In this document: positions 17,661-25,509 of the stretch, piece after piece | How positions within the stretch are numbered: position 1 is the stretch's first letter | Layout: each line of letters begins with the position of its first letter | NCBI GenBank assembly: GCA_031549535.1 | Contig: JAVBPP010000054.1 | Coordinates: 1-34,047, forward strand | DNA: 34,047 nucleotides | Source of the DNA: JAVBPP01 sp031549535 | GTDB lineage: Bacteria > Bacillota > Clostridia > Oscillospirales > Acutalibacteraceae | Direction of reading: 5' to 3' | Position numbers and translations under genes: made by a program | The notes under the pieces: generated by a model | Databases searched by the model: none | What the model was told of the DNA's origin: nothing | What the model saw: the letters and a program-made list of their open reading frames with translations, nothing else

Positions 17661-18374
17661 ATGAGACAAACGGTTTGGAGAAGGAGGGCAGTGGCGACCT
17701 TGCTGCTCCTCGCGGTCTGCGCAACGTTGCTGGCTACGGTCATCGGCGTGTCCAACCGCGTGTCTCCGTCCCGTGTTTCCTTTTTTGGTTATAAGCCGCT
17801 GATGATTGTTTCCGATTCCATGGAGCCGTATATCATGACGGGTGCGCTGGTGCTTTGTAAACGAGTGGATCCGGCGGAAATCCGGGAACGGGATGTTGTG
17901 AGCTACCAAAAAGGCAATGAGCTGTATACCCACCGCGTGATTCGTATTCTCGATAACGGTGCGGGCGGGTTTCAGTTCCAGACCAAAGGGGACAACCTGG
18001 ATGACCCCGACCCGTTGTTGGTGGATGAAGAGCAGGTAGCCTTTCGGGTTGTGCGTATTTATAACGGTGTTGCATACTATATAGAGTCCCTGCAGCCGGA
18101 CGGCAAACCCGCGCCGGGACGGATTGTTAGCCGCGTAATAGCGCCCCTGCTGTTGATTGTGTTATGTATTTTAATTGCCGTCAACTATTTGCAGATGTGG
18201 GTTTCCGCCATGCATATACGCTATCAGCGCAAACGCGGGGTGAGCTATATGACGCAACGCTGGGAGAACCAAAGCAGAGAGGAATTGCTCTGCGAGCTGG
18301 AGAGGCTCAACCTCAACCGGGTGAATATTCAAAACAAAACTATTGACGAATACCTAAATAATTGGTATAAATAG
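17661..18374 (+). CDS. sipW: SipW-type (ER-type) signal peptidase I, active-site residues intact
   Basis: 237 aa. A membrane helix at about 10-30, then FFGYKPLMIVSDSMEPYIMTG with the nucleophile Ser53, YTHRVI with His91, and TKGDNLDDPDP with Asp111: the Ser-His-Asp set of archaeal/ER-type signal peptidases to which SipW belongs, rather than the Ser-Lys type. A second membrane helix at about 155-178 is followed by a basic, charged cytoplasmic tail of about 55 residues. SipW cuts TasA-type precursors at the outer membrane face. It lies 9 bases upstream of a TasA-like gene and so probably serves the five TasA-like proteins in the window. The start ATG has GAAGGCGAA upstream, a modest ribosome site. 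Confidence 0.92.
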   Translation: MRQTVWRRRAVATLLLLAVCATLLATVIGVSNRVSPSRVSFFGYKPLMIVSDSMEPYIMTGALVLCKRVDPAEIRERDVVSYQKGNELYTHRVIRILDNGAGGFQFQTKGDNLDDPDPLLVDEEQVAFRVVRIYNGVAYYIESLQPDGKPAPGRIVSRVIAPLLLIVLCILIAVNYLQMWVSAMHIRYQRKRGVSYMTQRWENQSREELLCELERLNLNRVNIQNKTIDEYLNNWYK

Positions 18375-18382
18375 GAGGGAAT

Positions 18383-19165
18383 GTGTTGAAGGGGGTCGAA
18401 ATTTTGCATATGTTAAAAATCAAACGTAAGCTCTTGATTCTCCCGCTGATTATTTTATTTGCAGTTAGCGCTATTTCCGCCTATGCAGTTTTTTCTGATA
18501 AGGAATTAAATCTCACCGTGGGTAAAGTTGGTACCGTGAAAGTTGCGCAGGAAAATCTGCAAATACAAACGCAGGATGGCACACAAAACTATGGGCAGGC
18601 GCTGAGCAATTGGAACCCGGGCGATGTCAACCGCATTCGCTGGGATGTTATCAACCAGGGCAACAAATCCATTGATACGCGCAACACCGTCTATCTTTAC
18701 TGGGATGTGCAGGACGATATCCGGGAATACGGCACAAGGGGTGGCACGTCCGCTATTCCGGGGACGATGTATCTCTACCCCGCCTTCCATGCGAACGGCA
18801 GTGAGTATACGGATGCCCAGATAGCAGCAGATATTCTGGCCGGCGCACCGAATGCCTTGGTGCAGGATGATATGACAGAGATTTCGGCGGAGGGCGGCAC
18901 ACGTTACGGTTACCGCTACACCTTTACGGGTGACACGCTAGCCGGTGTCGGCAGCGGGGCGGAGACCCAGGCGCATGACAGCTCGGAGCCGGGTGGAGCG
19001 CAGCCGGATGACGATTCCCGCACGCAGGATCATCTGGAACTGAAAATTGCGTTTGACCCGCGTGTTTCTGTCAATCTAATGGGCGTGCCCTTTCAAATTG
19101 ATGTAGTGACGGAAGCAAAGCAGCATCGCAACACAAATGACGACGACTGGGCAGTTATTTCTTGA
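18383..19165 (+). CDS. TasA/camelysin-like fibre subunit (class II)
   Basis: 260 aa from GTG 18383. TTG at 18386 sits better behind AGGAGGG (18373-18379), and ATG at 18410 (MLKIKRKLL) gives the most typical signal peptide but has only a distant AAGGGGG. The junction ISAYA followed by VFSDKELNLTVGKVGTVKV is of SipW type. Shared class II landmarks are SNWNPGDVN, GNKSIDTRNTVYLYWD and the C-terminal TEAKQHRNTNDDDW. It is closest in layout to the protein at 10213. It follows SipW by 9 bases and ends before a strong terminator, a minimal peptidase-substrate pair like the B. subtilis tapA-sipW-tasA arrangement. Confidence 0.87.
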   Translation: MLKGVEILHMLKIKRKLLILPLIILFAVSAISAYAVFSDKELNLTVGKVGTVKVAQENLQIQTQDGTQNYGQALSNWNPGDVNRIRWDVINQGNKSIDTRNTVYLYWDVQDDIREYGTRGGTSAIPGTMYLYPAFHANGSEYTDAQIAADILAGAPNALVQDDMTEISAEGGTRYGYRYTFTGDTLAGVGSGAETQAHDSSEPGGAQPDDDSRTQDHLELKIAFDPRVSVNLMGVPFQIDVVTEAKQHRNTNDDDWAVIS

Positions 19166-19178
19166 AGCAGGTAAACGG

Positions 19179-19214
19179 ATACGATTCTCCGCTTATTCGG
19201 GGAATCGTATTTTT
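19179..19214 (+). terminator. Intrinsic terminator of the 16953-19165 operon
   Basis: 13-bp stem ATACGATTCTCCG with CGGGGAATCGTAT (one G-T pair), loop CTTATT, then a T5 tail. Confidence 0.9.
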
Positions 19215-19244
19215 CTAACAATGAATCAAAAGGACGCTGTTTTC

Positions 19245-19253
19245 TGATATAAT
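19245..19253 (+). promoter_or_regulatory. Extended -10 promoter for the 19287 gene
   Basis: TGATATAAT is a perfect extended -10, placed 34 bases before the ATG; no convincing -35. TTTTCTGATATAA here recurs exactly at 24541-24553. Confidence 0.55.
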
Positions 19254-19286
19254 AAATTATCTTATTTTTATTTGGAGGTTACGGCT

Positions 19287-20738
19287 ATGGGGATGTCACA
19301 AATAGCAGCAAAGCTCACAAAACGGCATGTTATGAAAAAGGGCGCAAAGCTTAGCAAAAAGGCTCCTGCCGCAGCGATTCCGGACGGGGCGTTTGACTAC
19401 CTTGCCCAGGCAAAGGCGGACTATTTCACCGTAGGGTTTGACAAAACCGATGTTATGCCGTCGGATATTCCGCAAAAAAAATATTATGTTGCAGGGTATA
19501 GCGCCTACAACCCCGCCAAAAGTGTGCTGGACCCCATGACAACCAGCGCTATCTGGATTGACGACAATTCCGGCAGGGGAGGCGTTGTGTTCGTTTCGTT
19601 TGACAGTGTTGGGCTCACGAGTTATGACGTCAATCTTGCACGCCGGAATTTGGCCGATTTTTGTAAACGCACCGGCTGCCGCAGTATCAATGTAATGAGC
19701 ACACACAACCATGCGGGCATTGATACCGTGGGCATGTGGGGCCCGTTGCCGCGCTCCGGCCGGAATCCGAAATACATGGATATTGTACATAAGGGCATCG
19801 TCAGGGTTGTAGAAGGCGCTTACGCCAATCGCAAAGACGGCGACTTGTATTACGGGAAAAAAGAAACGCCGGAAATCCAACGCGATTCCCGCCTGCCTCA
19901 TGTATTCTGCAAGGACTTGACCCGCCTGCGCTTTGTCCCGCGTGACGGTTCACAAGAGGTTTGGATGCTCAACTATGCCTCGCATACGGAAAACATGTTG
20001 GGCGATGATATTGTCAGCGCGGACTTTGCCTGTTATATGCGCCGGGATATCTTAGAAATGGCCGGCGCGGAATCGATTTACTTTGTTGGTGCCATCGGCG
20101 GCTTGATTCGCTTGAAGGAGCTTGACAAGGATCATATTGAATCTACTAAAATCGGCGGCAGGGCGCTGGCGGAAACAGCGGTTGCCATCGAAGATGAGCG
20201 CAAACTTTCACCGGTTGTCAATATGTTGCGTCAGCCTTATTACTCCCCGCTGGGGAACTATTTGCTTGCAACGCTTGCCAGCCTGAAAATCCTGAAATCC
20301 GATGCCTGGTGCGGTACAGGTGGGGAAGGGCTGCAAATGTCCGTTCTCACGGAAATGAGCTATTTTGAAATCGGCGACTTGCATATGCTTTTGTTGCCCT
20401 GCGAGCTCTTCCCGGAACTGGCCTACGGCGGCTACCTAAAGGCCGAGGAGTGTGCAACCGGAAAGGATCCGGACGAGGTGAACCCCAAACCGCTCATTGA
20501 AATCGCAAAGGATCCCAACCTGTTGATATTTGGCGTTTCCAATGACTTTACGGGCTATGTCGTGCCACCAAATGACTTTTTGCTGCACGAAACAGCCGCC
20601 TATGTGGAGCGCGCGAAGGATCATATGGGCAGGGGACACTATGAGGAGACAAATTCCCTCGGCCCGTTGACCGCGCCGACGATTGCCGCAGTGTTTGGCT
20701 CTATCATGGAGCGCGTGGAACAGGCGAAACAGAAATAA
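19287..20738 (+). CDS. Neutral/alkaline ceramidase-family protein (PF04734-like)
   Basis: 483 aa from the ATG at 19287, chosen because TTTGGAGG sits 8 bases upstream; a longer TTG reading would place the ribosome site inside the gene. STHNHAG (His140, His142) matches the metal box of neutral ceramidases, with NYASHTENMLGDD (His233), a C-terminal CELFPE and NDFTGYVVPPND following in family order. Known members use zinc to split ceramide or act on related amide or ester substrates. The N-terminus is basic and not hydrophobic, so no export signal is evident, unlike secreted ceramidases; a cytoplasmic or membrane-peripheral enzyme with another substrate is quite possible. It is 9 bases from the hybrid kinase gene, so the two are likely co-transcribed. 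Confidence 0.75.
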   Translation: MGMSQIAAKLTKRHVMKKGAKLSKKAPAAAIPDGAFDYLAQAKADYFTVGFDKTDVMPSDIPQKKYYVAGYSAYNPAKSVLDPMTTSAIWIDDNSGRGGVVFVSFDSVGLTSYDVNLARRNLADFCKRTGCRSINVMSTHNHAGIDTVGMWGPLPRSGRNPKYMDIVHKGIVRVVEGAYANRKDGDLYYGKKETPEIQRDSRLPHVFCKDLTRLRFVPRDGSQEVWMLNYASHTENMLGDDIVSADFACYMRRDILEMAGAESIYFVGAIGGLIRLKELDKDHIESTKIGGRALAETAVAIEDERKLSPVVNMLRQPYYSPLGNYLLATLASLKILKSDAWCGTGGEGLQMSVLTEMSYFEIGDLHMLLLPCELFPELAYGGYLKAEECATGKDPDEVNPKPLIEIAKDPNLLIFGVSNDFTGYVVPPNDFLLHETAAYVERAKDHMGRGHYEETNSLGPLTAPTIAAVFGSIMERVEQAKQK

Positions 20739-20768
20739 TCCAATACTATGCACCGGGAGGGCAGTGGC

Positions 20769-23219
20769 TTGAACCAGGAAGAAACACAGCTGAAACGCAT
20801 GCAGTCCTTTTTGGACATGGATATCAGCTGGGCGTTTGAAACAGATGAAAACTTCATTGTGACCTATTGTTACAAATCCGCAAACCTGCAGGTTGCCAGG
20901 CTGGCGGAGGAGCAAGTGGGCAGGCCGTTTGGTGATTTGCTCTCCGGCAACCAGTTTCAGCGCTTTCAGGAGCTGTTTGCGCATCATAAGCAGAACAAAA
21001 CGCCGCGCTTTACCAGCAGCTACATCAACCCCTTCGGTGAGTATTTTGATGTGATTGCGGAAAGCATGTGGGAGGGCGAGCGCTTTCTCGGCTATCGCGT
21101 GCTCTCCAAAATGTCTACCTACCTGTTGCAAAAAGAAAATGCACAGCGGGAGCTGACGAGTCAGCTCAAACGGCAGGACATGATTTCGTCCCTTTCGCTG
21201 AAACTCGGTTCGAATGCGCAGTTTGAAACCCAGCTGCAGCATGCGTTGATGCTGGTGTTAGAATATTTTGAGGCCGACGACGCACACTTCTGCCGCTGTT
21301 ATGCCAAAGAAGGGCGGATGGCCTGCCGTGGCCGTGTCGGAAACTCAGGGGACACGGATTTACAGGCGCAATACGGTCATATCCAGGGCTTTTGTAAATT
21401 GCTGGAATACGATGCCTATCTGCTTTGCGGCAAGGGGGAAAACTCAAAAATACCCGGGCTGCGCTCCTATGCTGTGGTTCCGTTCCGCGCGAAAGAGGGT
21501 CTTTACGGCTTTTTGGGGCTGCATTTTAAACAGGCGGAAATCAGCTGGACGGATGACGACATCAGCCTGTTGCAGACGGTGACAGGCATGCTGGGTACGG
21601 TGTTGGAAAAACAGGGTATGCAGCAAAAGCTCTTGCGCGCAATTCATCAGGCGGAGGAAGCCAGCCGTGCAAAAAGTGATTTCCTCTCCCGCATGAGCCA
21701 TGAAATCCGCACACCGATGAATGCGATTATCGGCATGACCAAGATTGGGCAGACCACGCAGGATGTGGATAAAATGCAATACTGCCTCGGAAAAATCAGC
21801 CACGCGTCCAAGCATCTGTTAGGGCTGATTAACGATGTGCTGGATATGTCAAAAATTGAGGCAAACAAGTTGGAGCTGATAGAGGAACCGTTCAGCCTGG
21901 AACGGACACTGGAAAACATCAGCAATGTCATAACGGTAAAAGCGGATGAAAAGAAAATCAATTTATACTTTCATATTGACCCCGAGGTGCCAAACAATCT
22001 GCTTGGCGATGAGTTGCGTTTTTCGCAAGTGATAACAAACCTGCTTTCCAATGCCGTAAAATTCACCCCCGATCAAGGCCGGGTGCAGCTGAACGTGAAA
22101 CTGCTTGAACAGCAGGATAACCGGACGCAAAGTCTGATTCGCGTTGAAGTGATGGATACGGGCATCGGCATCTCTCCTGAACAGCAAAAAAAGTTGTTTC
22201 ATTCCTTTGAGCAGGCGGAGGGGAATATCAGCCGCCGCTTTGGGGGCACAGGCCTGGGGCTTGTGATTTCGAAGAAAATTGTGGAACTCATGGGCGGCGA
22301 AATCGGCGTGACAAGCCAGTACGGCGCGGGCAGTTGTTTCTATTTCACAGCGAAGCTGCGTAATAATGAAAATGCGCAAGATGTCAGCCGGTTTAGTAAG
22401 GAGGTCTATCAAAACCTGCGTGTACTGGTTGTGGACGACGACCAAACGGTTTTAGACTACTTTTTATCCCTGTTTCAGCCCTATGGCATCTATTGCGATA
22501 CGGTGAACAACGGAGCGGACGCGGTGGAGTTGGCAAAGACCTCCCTGGATGCCGGCGTACCGTACGAAATTGTGTTTGTGGATTATCTGATGGAAGAGAT
22601 GGACGGAATCGAAACCACGCGCGGTATTCGTTCGGTCATCGGGGATTCCGTCAATGTTATCATGATTTCCATTTCGGAATGGACCCTCATTGAGCAGGAG
22701 GCGGTGGATGCGGGTATCGTTCGCTTTATTCCCAAGCCCCTGTTCCGAAAAACTATTTTTGATGCCATTGATGAGCTGGTGCTCTCTCAAACACTGCTGC
22801 AGGAGGATGAACGACCCGTTCAGCCGGGTGCCCGCTACAGCCGCTGCCGCATGCTGCTGGTGGAGGATATTGAAATCAACCGCGAAATTGCCCTCACCCT
22901 GTTGGAGGAGACAAACATCAAAATTGACTGCGCGGAAAATGGCCTGGAGGCTGTGAACTGCGTTTTGGAGAATCCCGGCGTATATGACATTATACTGATG
23001 GATATTCAAATGCCTTTGATGGATGGCCTGGAAGCCACACGCCGGATACGGGAAATGGGTGTGCGCGTTCCCATTGTAGCCATGACGGCGAATGCCTTCA
23101 AAGAGGATGTAGAGGCCTGTAAGAAAGCAGGCATGCAGGATCATATTAGTAAGCCTATTGATGTGGATGAGCTATATCAGAAGGTGGGCAAGTATTTGCG
23201 GGGCAAGGAAGATAAATGA
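20769..23219 (+). CDS. Hybrid sensor histidine kinase with two receiver domains
   Basis: 816 aa from TTG 20769, chosen because GGGAGG lies 8 bases upstream; the ATG at 20748 (823 aa) has no ribosome site. There are no membrane segments. Order: a PAS-like region (about 15-120), a GAF-like region (about 135-285), HisKA with the H-box SHEIRTP (His311), HATPase with NLLSNAVKF (about 421) and DTGIGIS (about 461), first receiver with Asp605 in VFVDYLM, second receiver with Asp745 in ILMDIQMP. It should sense a cytoplasmic signal and pass phosphate along its receivers. No DNA-binding or cyclic-di-GMP output domain is fused, so the partner is elsewhere. Its co-transcription with the ceramidase-like gene suggests a lipid-linked cue, which is inference. 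Confidence 0.9.
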   Translation: MNQEETQLKRMQSFLDMDISWAFETDENFIVTYCYKSANLQVARLAEEQVGRPFGDLLSGNQFQRFQELFAHHKQNKTPRFTSSYINPFGEYFDVIAESMWEGERFLGYRVLSKMSTYLLQKENAQRELTSQLKRQDMISSLSLKLGSNAQFETQLQHALMLVLEYFEADDAHFCRCYAKEGRMACRGRVGNSGDTDLQAQYGHIQGFCKLLEYDAYLLCGKGENSKIPGLRSYAVVPFRAKEGLYGFLGLHFKQAEISWTDDDISLLQTVTGMLGTVLEKQGMQQKLLRAIHQAEEASRAKSDFLSRMSHEIRTPMNAIIGMTKIGQTTQDVDKMQYCLGKISHASKHLLGLINDVLDMSKIEANKLELIEEPFSLERTLENISNVITVKADEKKINLYFHIDPEVPNNLLGDELRFSQVITNLLSNAVKFTPDQGRVQLNVKLLEQQDNRTQSLIRVEVMDTGIGISPEQQKKLFHSFEQAEGNISRRFGGTGLGLVISKKIVELMGGEIGVTSQYGAGSCFYFTAKLRNNENAQDVSRFSKEVYQNLRVLVVDDDQTVLDYFLSLFQPYGIYCDTVNNGADAVELAKTSLDAGVPYEIVFVDYLMEEMDGIETTRGIRSVIGDSVNVIMISISEWTLIEQEAVDAGIVRFIPKPLFRKTIFDAIDELVLSQTLLQEDERPVQPGARYSRCRMLLVEDIEINREIALTLLEETNIKIDCAENGLEAVNCVLENPGVYDIILMDIQMPLMDGLEATRRIREMGVRVPIVAMTANAFKEDVEACKKAGMQDHISKPIDVDELYQKVGKYLRGKEDK

Positions 23220-23224
23220 AGACC

Positions 23225-23260
23225 CTCTTTTTGCCGCAAATTTCCTAAAAAGAGCATTTT
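23225..23260 (+). terminator. Possible weak terminator after the hybrid kinase
   Basis: CTCTTTTT (23225-23232) pairs with AAAAAGAG (23247-23254), followed by CATTTTTG. The loop is long and the stem AT-rich, so strength is uncertain. Confidence 0.4.
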
Positions 23261-23376
23261 TGTATGGCTTTTAAGGTTTTCATAAGAGGCTTGTAAGATT
23301 TTCTACTGCTCCGCTATCAACTTTTGTACAAATCACGTTATATTTACTTTATGTTTCTTAATTGTGTGATTATTTA

Positions 23377-23405
23377 TTGACTTTCCCGCGGAGAATTACT
23401 AATAT
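23377..23405 (+). promoter_or_regulatory. Strong sigma-A-type promoter for the acidic TasA-like gene
   Basis: TTGACT (23377-23382), exact 17-base spacer, TAATAT (23400-23405): the best promoter seen in the window. TGTTTCTTAA (23352-23361) lies 15 bases upstream of the -35, as at two other fibre promoters. The predicted leader is about 220 bases. Confidence 0.75.
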
Positions 23406-23448
23406 ATGACTGTAAGGCAACGGGACTTCTGCGAAATAACGCGAAAAT

Positions 23449-23571
23449 CAGGCGGTAGATAACCGGCCTGCCATACAAAGAGACTACCCCAGGGTTAAAC
23501 AAAGTCTTTCATACTTCAAGCTCCAGTGCTGTGTTTTTGAAATATTGCTGACTGACAATATTTCAAAAACA
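23449..23571 (+). promoter_or_regulatory. Structured 5' leader of the acidic TasA-like gene
   Basis: Hairpin 1: CAGGCGGT (23449-23456) with ACC and GCCTG (23462-23470, one bulged G). Hairpin 2: a perfect stem of about 15 bp, TTTTTGAAATATTG (23534-23547) with its complement at 23556-23569, loop CTGACTGA, and no T tract after it. The leader could stabilise the message or be a cis-regulatory RNA; I could not match it to a known riboswitch class. Confidence 0.5.
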
Positions 23572-23633
23572 TTATCGGAAAGATGATGTTTATCAGATAA
23601 AAAGTCAGTTAAAAAATTTTTGGAGGTTACCCC

Positions 23634-24443
23634 ATGAAGTCAAGCAAAAAGTTTGGTATTGCAGTTCTTGCAGTAACCAGCGCAATCGCAATCCTGGTCA
23701 TCTCCGCGTTTGCTTTGTTCTCTGATAATGAGGAAAAAGGCACGAGCGGCACAATCGGTACAGTCGGTATCTCCCTGAGCGACCCGACACTGTCCAATGA
23801 TGACAACATCAACCCCGGCGACTATGACCCCAACAACCCCGATGATGCAAACCCCGGCACAGACCATGACCTTGCATTCACCATCAGCAACACCGGCAAC
23901 AAATCCGTTGACGTGCGCAACATGATCGTTATCTCTGTTGCTGACGAAGCCGGCCACATCTATGACCCCACAGTGTTCTCTCTGTATACAGAGAAAGATG
24001 GCGAATATGCCAAAGCCGGCACAGAGCTTGCGCCGAAATTCTTCATGGTTTATGGCGATGACACTCTGTACACCGCAGCTCAGATTCCTGCAGGTTCTGA
24101 AATCGTTGCAGTCGTTTACTACACCGATCCTGACGATGCAGTTTGCTTGAACGGTGTCGGCGAAGCGGCAGAAGAAGAAGACGGCATCACCGAGACTTCT
24201 CACGACTATCTGTACTACCTGGTTATGGACCGCGATGCGGACAATAACTATCAGGGCTTGACCTGCAAAATCGACGTTATCGCCGAAGCGAAGCAGCACA
24301 GAAACACAGATAATGATGACTGGGAGAAGATTGCAACCAAGTCCATCACCTTCAACGGCAAGAACTATGTTGTTGTTCCGGATAAGACTGAGGATGCTTC
24401 TGGCGTTGCCACCACAATCCCCACCATTACTGAGGCTCCGTAA
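23634..24443 (+). CDS. Acidic TasA/camelysin-like protein (class II), likely the major fibre subunit
   Basis: 269 aa, with TTTGGAGGTTAC upstream of the ATG. The signal helix ends ISAFA, followed by LFSDNEEKGTSGTIGTVGIS, a textbook SipW-substrate junction. The mature protein is very acidic, with a NINPGDYDPNNPDD segment, NKSVDVRNMIV and the class II C-terminal mark AEAKQHRNTDNDDW, then a Thr/Pro-rich end (TTIPTITEAP). It has the strongest promoter, a long structured leader and a terminator directly after it, which together suggest very high expression relative to the anchor and sortase genes downstream. Identity as the major subunit is inferred from this architecture. Confidence 0.88.
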   Translation: MKSSKKFGIAVLAVTSAIAILVISAFALFSDNEEKGTSGTIGTVGISLSDPTLSNDDNINPGDYDPNNPDDANPGTDHDLAFTISNTGNKSVDVRNMIVISVADEAGHIYDPTVFSLYTEKDGEYAKAGTELAPKFFMVYGDDTLYTAAQIPAGSEIVAVVYYTDPDDAVCLNGVGEAAEEEDGITETSHDYLYYLVMDRDADNNYQGLTCKIDVIAEAKQHRNTDNDDWEKIATKSITFNGKNYVVVPDKTEDASGVATTIPTITEAP

Positions 24444-24472
24444 GGAAACACTAGCCTAGGCTGGAGACACTG

Positions 24473-24544
24473 AATGCTACATAACGTATAGTCCGTAGCA
24501 TTTCGGAACCTGGCCGCTGTTCAAAACCGCAGCGGCCAGGTTTT
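24473..24544 (+). terminator. Stem-loop plus intrinsic (partial?) terminator after the acidic TasA-like gene
   Basis: A first stem AATGCTAC/GTAGCATT (24473-24502), then a GC-rich 13-bp stem AACCTGGCCGCTG/CAGCGGCCAGGTT (24507-24542) running into TTTT. Read-through to the anchor and sortase genes is likely because no strong separate promoter is evident for them. Confidence 0.8.
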
Positions 24545-24546
24545 CT

Positions 24547-24602
24547 GATATAAGCCCCGAGATACTTTTCGAAACGGCAAAAAGTGTTTTGGGGGTTATA
24601 TC
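24547..24602 (+). promoter_or_regulatory. Long imperfect hairpin between subunit and anchor genes
   Basis: GATATAA (24547-24553) pairs with TTATATC (24596-24602); after one G-G mismatch a further 15 pairs, partly G-T, close a loop of about 10 bases. No T tract follows, so it is not a terminator. It may block 3' decay or set the level of the downstream genes. Confidence 0.55.
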
Positions 24603-24661
24603 ATAGAGTTTTGTCTGATAGAACCGCACAAATAACCAGCAGTTTCTTTGGAGGGAAACTG

Positions 24662-24685
24662 ATGAGTATAGGGGGATATACATGA
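24662..24685 (+). CDS. Possible 7-codon leader ORF coupled to the anchor gene
   Basis: ATG AGT ATA GGG GGA TAT ACA TGA encodes MSIGGYT, preceded by GGAGGGAAACTG, a stronger ribosome site than that of the following gene. Its stop overlaps the next ATG (ATGA), an arrangement typical of translational coupling. It could be chance. Confidence 0.25.
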   Translation: MSIGGYT

Positions 24686-25482
24686 GGCGTTCAACCTTAT
24701 CGAAACATACGGTGATGCGTTTGCTGCGCGGCACAATCAGTTTACTGGTGGCCTGCATGGTTTTACTTGGCACCATGGCGTTTGCACTTGCGGAAGAAGT
24801 ACGCGAGGCGGACTTGAAAATAATTGTGGAAGACATTAAGTCGTTGGAGTTCCGCGCCACAAAGGTCGAGATTCCGAACCTGGATGATCCGGCGATGAAA
24901 AAACTGATGGGTTATATGACAATGTCTGTCACTGTCAAGGGTAACGAAGTGTTTAAGGGAAGCTGCGACAAGCTACCGGAGCCGATTTTTGACTGGGTCA
25001 CCTTCCCGGCGAACCGCTTTATCGTCATCGATGTAACCATTGAGTTTGATAAGTGGGCGGATAACACGGTGCAGGGTATTCCGTTTGAAATGATTTGGCA
25101 TTTCCAAACACAGGATGAGCGCATGCACGAGATGACAGTGAACAAAACAGGCGATTTTTATACCAACGGCAACGTCAACCCCGGGGATGTGCTGAAGTAT
25201 CAAATTATGGTCATGACCTCGGAATATGATGATTATACGGAGCCTACAGTATTTAATCCGAACGAAACAACGAACCCCAATGGCAATAACGGCGGCAACA
25301 CAACCAACGACGGCAACAACCCGCCTCCTTATGACACAACGGTTAAAACCGGCGGTGTTCTGCAGCAAACCTTTACCGAGCATTTGGATTTGGTGCTGCT
25401 TGCGGTTGGCTTGGTGGTAATAGGCTGCATCGTGTTGATTTTGTTTGCGCCGAGTAAGCCAAAAAAGAGTAACGAGCAGTAA
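24682..25482 (+). CDS. Probable sortase-B-anchored surface protein (fibre base/anchor candidate)
   Basis: 266 aa. An N-terminal signal peptide ends MAFALA (about residue 36). The ectodomain is beta-rich with ANRFIVIDVTIEF and NVNPGDVLKYQIMV, weakly recalling TasA-like folds. From about 195 an Asn/Gly/Thr/Pro-rich spacer leads to TVKTGG, then 11 residues, a membrane helix of about 20 residues and the basic tail PSKPKKSNEQ. This is the build of a cell-wall sorting signal with a non-LPXTG motif, comparable in form to the NPKTG and QVPTG motifs used by some class B sortases. It lies 27 bases upstream of the window's only sortase, its likely enzyme. I infer that it fixes the TasA-like fibre to the wall. 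Simple membrane anchoring without sorting is the alternative. Confidence 0.75.
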   Translation: MRRSTLSKHTVMRLLRGTISLLVACMVLLGTMAFALAEEVREADLKIIVEDIKSLEFRATKVEIPNLDDPAMKKLMGYMTMSVTVKGNEVFKGSCDKLPEPIFDWVTFPANRFIVIDVTIEFDKWADNTVQGIPFEMIWHFQTQDERMHEMTVNKTGDFYTNGNVNPGDVLKYQIMVMTSEYDDYTEPTVFNPNETTNPNGNNGGNTTNDGNNPPPYDTTVKTGGVLQQTFTEHLDLVLLAVGLVVIGCIVLILFAPSKPKKSNEQ

Positions 25483-25509
25483 TGCTCCCAAACACAATGA
25501 TGTGGTGCC

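Noticed and set aside
23412..23530. Cyclic-di-GMP (GEMM or type II) riboswitch in the leader of the acidic TasA-like gene
   Set aside because: A few stretches (AAGGCAAC, ACGCGAAAA) recall GEMM, but the tetraloop-receptor layout and spacing do not fit.
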